Source: JABDFW01 sp035550215
Lineage (GTDB): Bacteria > Bacteroidota > Bacteroidia > Chitinophagales > Chitinophagaceae
Direction: 5' to 3'
Assembly: GCA_035550215.1 (NCBI GenBank)
Contig: DASZPM010000021.1
Span: forward strand, 1 to 64,000
Length of the DNA stretch: 64,000 nucleotides
Shown in pieces: positions 60,131-64,000 of the stretch (within the stretch, counting starts at the first letter, position 1; each line of letters opens with the position of its first letter). The notes below the pieces were generated by a model. It was not told where the DNA came from. It made no database searches and was given only the letters and a program-made list of their open reading frames with translations. A program made the translations under genes and the position numbers.

Positions 60131-60537
60131 AAGTAGTAATTGACACTAATATTTTGCTTGTATCCATTCCTTCTAAGTCAAAATACAGGCCTATTTTTGA
60201 AGCATGGCTTTTTGATAAAATTACCCTTGTTGTAACTTCCGCCATATTCTTTGAGTATATCGAAATTAGTGGGCAACAATCAAAACAGGGTATCGCTAAA
60301 TACATTGAAGATGCGTTGATTGCTGCGAAAAATGTGGTAACACCCTCGGTTTACTATCGCTGGCAACTAATTTCAGGTGATCCTGATGACAATAAATTTA
60401 CTGATGCGTACCTGGCGGAAAGTGCAGATTATCTTGTAACAAACGACAATCATTTCAATGAAGCAGCGAGAATAGAATTTCCCAAAATAAACGTTGTGTC
60501 TGCTGATAAGTTTTTGGAAATATTAAAGGATTTGTAG
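60127..60537 (+). CDS. PIN-domain toxin (COG1569-like)
   Basis: This 136-residue protein has the PIN nuclease pattern: MKVVIDTNILLVS (Asp6), FFEYIEI (Glu43), GDPDDNKFTDAYLAESADYL (Asp88, Asp93) and VTNDNHF (Asp107). These acidic residues would bind Mg2+ for RNA cleavage. It overlaps the putative antitoxin gene by 4 bases. It ends 62 bases before hutU and so lies inside the hut operon, with the same direction. Confidence 0.9.
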   Translation: MKVVIDTNILLVSIPSKSKYRPIFEAWLFDKITLVVTSAIFFEYIEISGQQSKQGIAKYIEDALIAAKNVVTPSVYYRWQLISGDPDDNKFTDAYLAESADYLVTNDNHFNEAARIEFPKINVVSADKFLEILKDL

Positions 60538-60599
60538 CTATTTATTTAGAGCGGAATTTCCTTCTTGAAGTATTCTTTTTATCAAATATTTTATTCATC

Positions 60600-62261
60600 A
60601 TGGTACACACATCATCTATCCCCAAAACACCTACGGGTACACAGCTTAATTGCAAGGGCTGGGTACAGGAAGCGGCGCTGCGGATGCTGCTGAATAACTT
60701 AGACCCTGCTGTAGCGGAGAAACCTGAAGATTTGATAGTGTATGGCGGCCGCGGTAAAGCGGCGCGCAACCACGAGGCGCTGCATAATATTATTACTGCG
60801 CTGAAAATATTGGAAAACGATGAAACGCTGTTAATACAAAGCGGCAAGCCGGTGGGCATATTAAAAACGCATAGCAATGCCCCGCGCGTACTGATAAGTA
60901 ACAGTCAGCTTGTGCCTAAATGGGCCACATGGGAGCATTTTGATGAACTGGAGAAAAAGGGTTTAATGATGTACGGGCAGATGACCGCTGGTAGCTGGAT
61001 ATATATAGGCAGCCAGGGTATTGTACAGGGCACTTATGAAACATTTTCTGCTGTTGCCAATAAACATTTTGGCGGGTCATTAAAAGGCACGCTGTGTGTT
61101 ACTGCCGGTCTTGGCGGTATGGGCGGTGCACAGCCGCTTGCTGTAACTATGAATGAAGGGGTTGCATTGGTTGCAGAAGTGGAAGAATGGCGCATTGACA
61201 AGCGCATTGAAACAAAATACCTTGATGTAAAGTGCATTGACATTGACGAAGCGATTGATAAAGCATTAACAGCAAAAGCTAACGGCGAGGCAACAAGTAT
61301 AGGCGTATTATGTAATGCTGTGCTGTTATTGCAAAGACTTATTGAGCGGAATATACCTGTTGATGTGCTGACTGACCAAACAAGCGCCCACGACCCTTTG
61401 ATTGGCTATGTGCCCCACACGTTAAGTAATGAGCAGGCCAATGTGCTGCGGGCCGATAACCCCGCGGAGTATATTAAGCGCAGCTATGACAGTATGAAGC
61501 TGCACGTGGAGTTGATGCTGCAACTGCAAAAGCGCGGTGCGGTTACATTTGACTATGGTAATAACATTCGTGCGAGGGCGCAGGAGAGAGGATTAAAAAA
61601 CGCGTTTGATTTTCCGGGTTTTGTACCCGCCTACATAAGGCCTTTGTTTTGCGAAGGCAAAGGGCCGTTCAGGTGGGCAGCATTAAGCGGTGACCCCGCT
61701 GATATTGCTGTTACCGATGAAGTGATTGCCAGTATGTTTCCCCAAAATGAAAGTCTTCAGCGATGGCTAAAACTTGCAAAGGAGCGTATTGCCTTCCAGG
61801 GGCTGCCTGCGCGTATATGCTGGCTGGGGCAGGGTGAGAGGGAGAAAGCAGGGCTTGCTTTTAATGAACTGGTGAAAACAGGTAAAGTAAAGGCCCCAAT
61901 AGTTATAGGGCGCGACCATTTGGATACAGGCAGCGTTGCCAGCCCCAACAGGGAGACCGAAGCGATGATGGATGGAAGTGACGCAGTTGCTGACTGGCCT
62001 TTACTTAATGCGCTTTTAAGCACGGCCGGCGGCGCAAGTTGGGTAAGCCTGCACCACGGCGGTGGTGTGGGCATGGGGTATAGCATACATGCAGGCATGG
62101 TAATAGTTGCCGACGGTACTGAAGAGGCAGCAAAACGTTTAAGCAGGGTATTGCGCAACGACCCGGGCATTGGCGTTATACGCCATGCAGATGCGGGGTA
62201 TGAAATTGCTAAAGAAACGGCAAAGGAGTTTGGACTGGATATTGAAGACAGGCTCCGGTAA
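60600..62261 (+). CDS. hutU: urocanate hydratase
   Basis: This 553-residue protein is of full usual length. It has LIVYGGRGKAARNHEALHNI, the NAD-binding stretch TAGLGGMGGAQPLAVTMN, and the catalytic-region pattern GLPARICWLGQGER and SLHHGGGVGMGYSIHAG. It turns urocanate into imidazolone propionate with tightly bound NAD, the second step of histidine degradation. hutI and the later steps are not in the window. It is convergent with the ankyrin gene, 4 bases away. Confidence 0.97.
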   Translation: MVHTSSIPKTPTGTQLNCKGWVQEAALRMLLNNLDPAVAEKPEDLIVYGGRGKAARNHEALHNIITALKILENDETLLIQSGKPVGILKTHSNAPRVLISNSQLVPKWATWEHFDELEKKGLMMYGQMTAGSWIYIGSQGIVQGTYETFSAVANKHFGGSLKGTLCVTAGLGGMGGAQPLAVTMNEGVALVAEVEEWRIDKRIETKYLDVKCIDIDEAIDKALTAKANGEATSIGVLCNAVLLLQRLIERNIPVDVLTDQTSAHDPLIGYVPHTLSNEQANVLRADNPAEYIKRSYDSMKLHVELMLQLQKRGAVTFDYGNNIRARAQERGLKNAFDFPGFVPAYIRPLFCEGKGPFRWAALSGDPADIAVTDEVIASMFPQNESLQRWLKLAKERIAFQGLPARICWLGQGEREKAGLAFNELVKTGKVKAPIVIGRDHLDTGSVASPNRETEAMMDGSDAVADWPLLNALLSTAGGASWVSLHHGGGVGMGYSIHAGMVIVADGTEEAAKRLSRVLRNDPGIGVIRHADAGYEIAKETAKEFGLDIEDRLR

Positions 62262-62265
62262 ATTA

Positions 62266-62850
62266 TTACTGTGTATTTGTAAGCAAGGCAATGGTTGCAT
62301 CTTTATCCACTTTACAGGTGGGCATCATCTTTATCAAAAAATTATCTACAGTGGAGGCCTTTGCATAATCCAGTGCGGTTCTGCCCTTTGCATCCCTAAG
62401 TGTGGCATTAGCACCTTTGCTTAACAGGTAGGCCACAACATCCGACTTATCAATGTCCGCAGCTTTCATTAAAGCGGTAACGCCATCTTTGGTAACCGCG
62501 TTTACATCAGCGCCCCAGTTTATCAGCATACGGCATAGGGCAACATCACCATAATATGCACAAGCCACAATTAACGGGGTACGGCCCATTTTTGTAACTG
62601 GATAATCCACTTTTGCGCCATGCCTCAGCAAAAAGCCAACAATATTTGTATCTGCCTGGGGCTCACGGCAGGCATCAAGCAATGCAGAACTGCTATTATC
62701 ATTAAGACTATTAATGTCATAGCCCTTTTTAAGCAGGCTGGCTGCTAAAACAGTGTCTTTTTTCTGCAGTGCATCCGTAAATTTTTGGCTTATACCCTGG
62801 GTGCTGATGCCTGTTACAAGGGCCAAAAATGCTAAATACTTTAACAACAT
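62266..62850 (-). CDS. secreted ankyrin-repeat protein
   Basis: This 194-residue protein has a signal peptide (LLKYLAFLALVTGISTQGIS) and four to five ankyrin repeats: DINSLNDNSSSALLDACREP, KVDYPVTKMGRTPLIVACAYYG, DVNAVTKDGVTALMKAADIDK and NATLRDAKGRTALDYAKAS. Ankyrin repeats bind other proteins; a periplasmic place is likely. The ATG at 62850 was chosen because it begins the signal peptide. No partner can be predicted from the neighbours. Confidence 0.9.
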   Translation of the reverse strand: MLLKYLAFLALVTGISTQGISQKFTDALQKKDTVLAASLLKKGYDINSLNDNSSSALLDACREPQADTNIVGFLLRHGAKVDYPVTKMGRTPLIVACAYYGDVALCRMLINWGADVNAVTKDGVTALMKAADIDKSDVVAYLLSKGANATLRDAKGRTALDYAKASTVDNFLIKMMPTCKVDKDATIALLTNTQ

Positions 62851-62977
62851 ACACAAAGTGTTTAGGTGGTAAAATGTTTTGTTGTGCAATTAACTGATAA
62901 GTAAAGTACAACAAAATACCGTGCGGCACGTATTTTTATTATAGCGGGAAAAAAGGAAGTTGCATAAAAAAACTGCC

Positions 62978-63376
62978 ATGATCAGGAAGATTGACTTTGC
63001 CCTGCAATTGGTTATAGTAGCGCTCTTTATATTTTGCCTTATATGGTTTTCGATAGCTGAACGTTCACTTAATATTTTTGCTTTTTTAGTATTGCCAATT
63101 CTTTCTATATGGCAATTAATCAGCGCCGTTTTAAACCTGCTTTTATCGCATAACCAAAATGATAAAAAAGCGCTGTCGCTTTACTGGAAGATTTGCCTGC
63201 CCTCCGCGGCACTGTTTATTTCGTCATTATTCTTTAATCAATCGGCGCTGGACAACAACGATATATTGCCTATATTCCTGTTGGTGGCGGGTTTGGCCGG
63301 GGGTGTTGTTGCATCGGCATATTACCTGTATATCTATAAGCGGTATTTCATTGTCAATAGCCGAAAGCGGGCTTAA
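62978..63376 (+). CDS. small membrane protein of unknown function
   Basis: This 132-residue protein has four predicted helices: FALQLVIVALFIFCLIWFSI, IFAFLVLPILSIWQLISAVL, ICLPSAALFISSLFF and ILPIFLLVAGLAGGVVASAY. It ends with a basic segment (YKRYFIVNSRKRA). The ATG at 62978 was preferred over a TTG 18 bases upstream. I do not recognise the family. Confidence 0.65.
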   Translation: MIRKIDFALQLVIVALFIFCLIWFSIAERSLNIFAFLVLPILSIWQLISAVLNLLLSHNQNDKKALSLYWKICLPSAALFISSLFFNQSALDNNDILPIFLLVAGLAGGVVASAYYLYIYKRYFIVNSRKRA

Positions 63377-63461
63377 GCTTCTTTCACATTCCTTTAATAA
63401 CTTATTTATTTTGTGGCACGGTTTTGTACATTTTATAAGTATTAAACAAAAAATGTAAGTT

Positions 63462-63680
63462 ATGAAAGCACAATTTATTAAACTTGACACCATAGAGGAA
63501 AACGAAGACAGCAGCGTAATTATTAACGCTAATAATATTTCTTCCATACGGCGCATAAATTACAATGGCACCGTTCAAACAATGATATTGATGATGGGCG
63601 GCGAACGCTTCGGCGTTCATCAAATGCCGGAAGAAATAATTGAAATGGCAGAACAGGCCAAAGAGTATGCACTTTTATAA
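63462..63680 (+). CDS. small hypothetical protein, 72 residues
   Basis: The protein has AQFIKLDTIEENEDSSVIIN, ANNISSIRRINYNGTVQTMI and GGERFGVHQMPEEIIEMAEQA. The middle looks like a beta sheet of the kind found in short flagellar-FlbD-like proteins (INANNISSI followed by a glycine-rich strand), but this is a loose resemblance. It is followed by a clear terminator at 63703-63727, which supports a real gene. Confidence 0.7.
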   Translation: MKAQFIKLDTIEENEDSSVIINANNISSIRRINYNGTVQTMILMMGGERFGVHQMPEEIIEMAEQAKEYALL

Positions 63681-63702
63681 ACAAACTATTGTCTCTTTAA
63701 GC

Positions 63703-63727
63703 GGCGCGCTTTACAGCGCGCCTTTTT
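63703..63727 (+). terminator. intrinsic terminator
   Basis: Arms GGCGCGCT (63703-63710) and AGCGCGCC (63715-63722) with a TTAC loop, followed by T5. Confidence 0.9.
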
Positions 63728-63790
63728 ATTGCCTGTATTTTACCCCCGGCGATAATACCGTGTTAATTGCTATTTTTATGCACTTAATAT

Positions 63791-64000
63791 ATGAACACTG
63801 CGGGAGAAAATATGGTGCAGGTAAAAATAATGTTACCGGAAAACGATTGGTATTCTTTTAAAGCTGAAACAATTTGGGCTACGCCCCTTGGCGACAATTT
63901 ATACCGGGTAGAAAACCCGCCTTTTTTTGCGGATAATATCAGCTATCTTGATGTAGTTTTTGCCTGGCACGATACCGAAAGAAACTGGCTTATTTTTAAA
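63791..64000 (+). CDS. DUF4265-like protein, 3' end cut by window
   Basis: From the ATG at 63791 the frame stays open for 70 codons to the window end. It reads MVQVKIMLPENDWYSFKAET, then IWATPLGDNLYRVENPPFFA and DNISYLDVVFAWHD. The order W-A-x-x-L-G, NxPFF and DVV is that of the DUF4265 family, small cytoplasmic proteins of unknown role. Starts at 63791 and 63812 are both possible. Confidence 0.75.
   Translation, partial: MNTAGENMVQVKIMLPENDWYSFKAETIWATPLGDNLYRVENPPFFADNISYLDVVFAWHDTERNWLIFK

Noticed and set aside
63640..63861. Plus-strand open frame of 73 codons near the end
   Set aside because: It overlaps the end of the 72-residue gene, runs through the terminator and overlaps the DUF4265-like start in another frame.

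Overview
The window looks like chromosomal DNA of a Bacteroidota bacterium, most probably family Chitinophagaceae (family level is inference). The evidence is the gene content (AraC/FtsX permease proteins, GSCFA protein, BlaI/M56 pair, propeller-type LytS kinase with LytTR regulator, BaeRF3-type protein), weak use of Shine-Dalgarno sites, and several promoters of the Bacteroidota form TTTG-N19-21-TAnnTTTG. There are no rRNA genes, transposases or CRISPR arrays. Two tRNA genes (Tyr and Ser) lie near 49.8 kb.

Layout. (1) 1-21.4 kb carries four large FtsX/MacB-type permeases. Three of them (1-2.9 kb, cut by the window edge; 13.9-17.5 kb; 17.7-21.4 kb) are single proteins joining a seven-helix membrane domain, a cytoplasmic AraC-type DNA-binding domain and a full two-unit FtsX permease. 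Two short in-frame leftovers of FtsX C-termini lie at 3.04-3.11 and 5.40-5.46 kb. Between the permeases is a minus-strand block of small genes typical of ECF42/ArsR neighbourhoods (NTF2-like, YciI, ECF42 sigma factor, PhnB-like VOC, RibD-like reductase, MetX-like hydrolase, AHSA1, ArsR), then a GNAT gene and a BlaI/M56 peptidase pair. (2) 21.5-24.1 kb is an MBOAT plus SGNH-like pair for O-acylation. (3) 24.1-25.7 kb is an accessory patch with an interrupted small gene, an orphan phage terminase small-subunit homologue and an uninterrupted array of about 27 degenerate octamers. (4) 25.8-32.1 kb is a stress cluster: zinc alcohol dehydrogenase, three universal stress proteins, Hsp20, a BaeRF3-like ribosome-associated protein and a small AhpD-like protein, with FNR/CRP-like palindromes in two promoter regions. 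(5) 32.1-57.8 kb is mostly housekeeping: L,D-transpeptidase, adenine deaminase, TrmD, S4 RNA-binding protein, M20 dipeptidase, aminotransferase, two-component system, PBP1A, HMG-CoA lyase-like enzyme, GSCFA, tRNAs, MiaE, Gfo/Idh/MocA, dihaem cytochrome, NUDIX, PyrE, HMA protein, GNAT, FAD amine oxidase. It also holds a frameshifted TonB-like gene and a tandem pair of 31-residue peptide genes. (6) 57.8-62.3 kb is a histidine-degradation operon (MarR, HutH, HutU) with an antitoxin/PIN-toxin pair sitting between hutH and hutU. The end holds an ankyrin protein, small hypothetical proteins and the start of a DUF4265 gene.

How it works together. Three regulator genes (arsR, blaI, marR) each have a recognisable promoter with a palindrome placed on or beside its -7 element, which predicts autoregulation. 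The most unusual system is the AraC-FtsX fusion family: a predicted transcription factor embedded in the same polypeptide as a transporter permease, in at least three paralogues, with near-identical sensor/DNA-binding halves and diverged permease halves. No ABC ATPase gene is present in the window.
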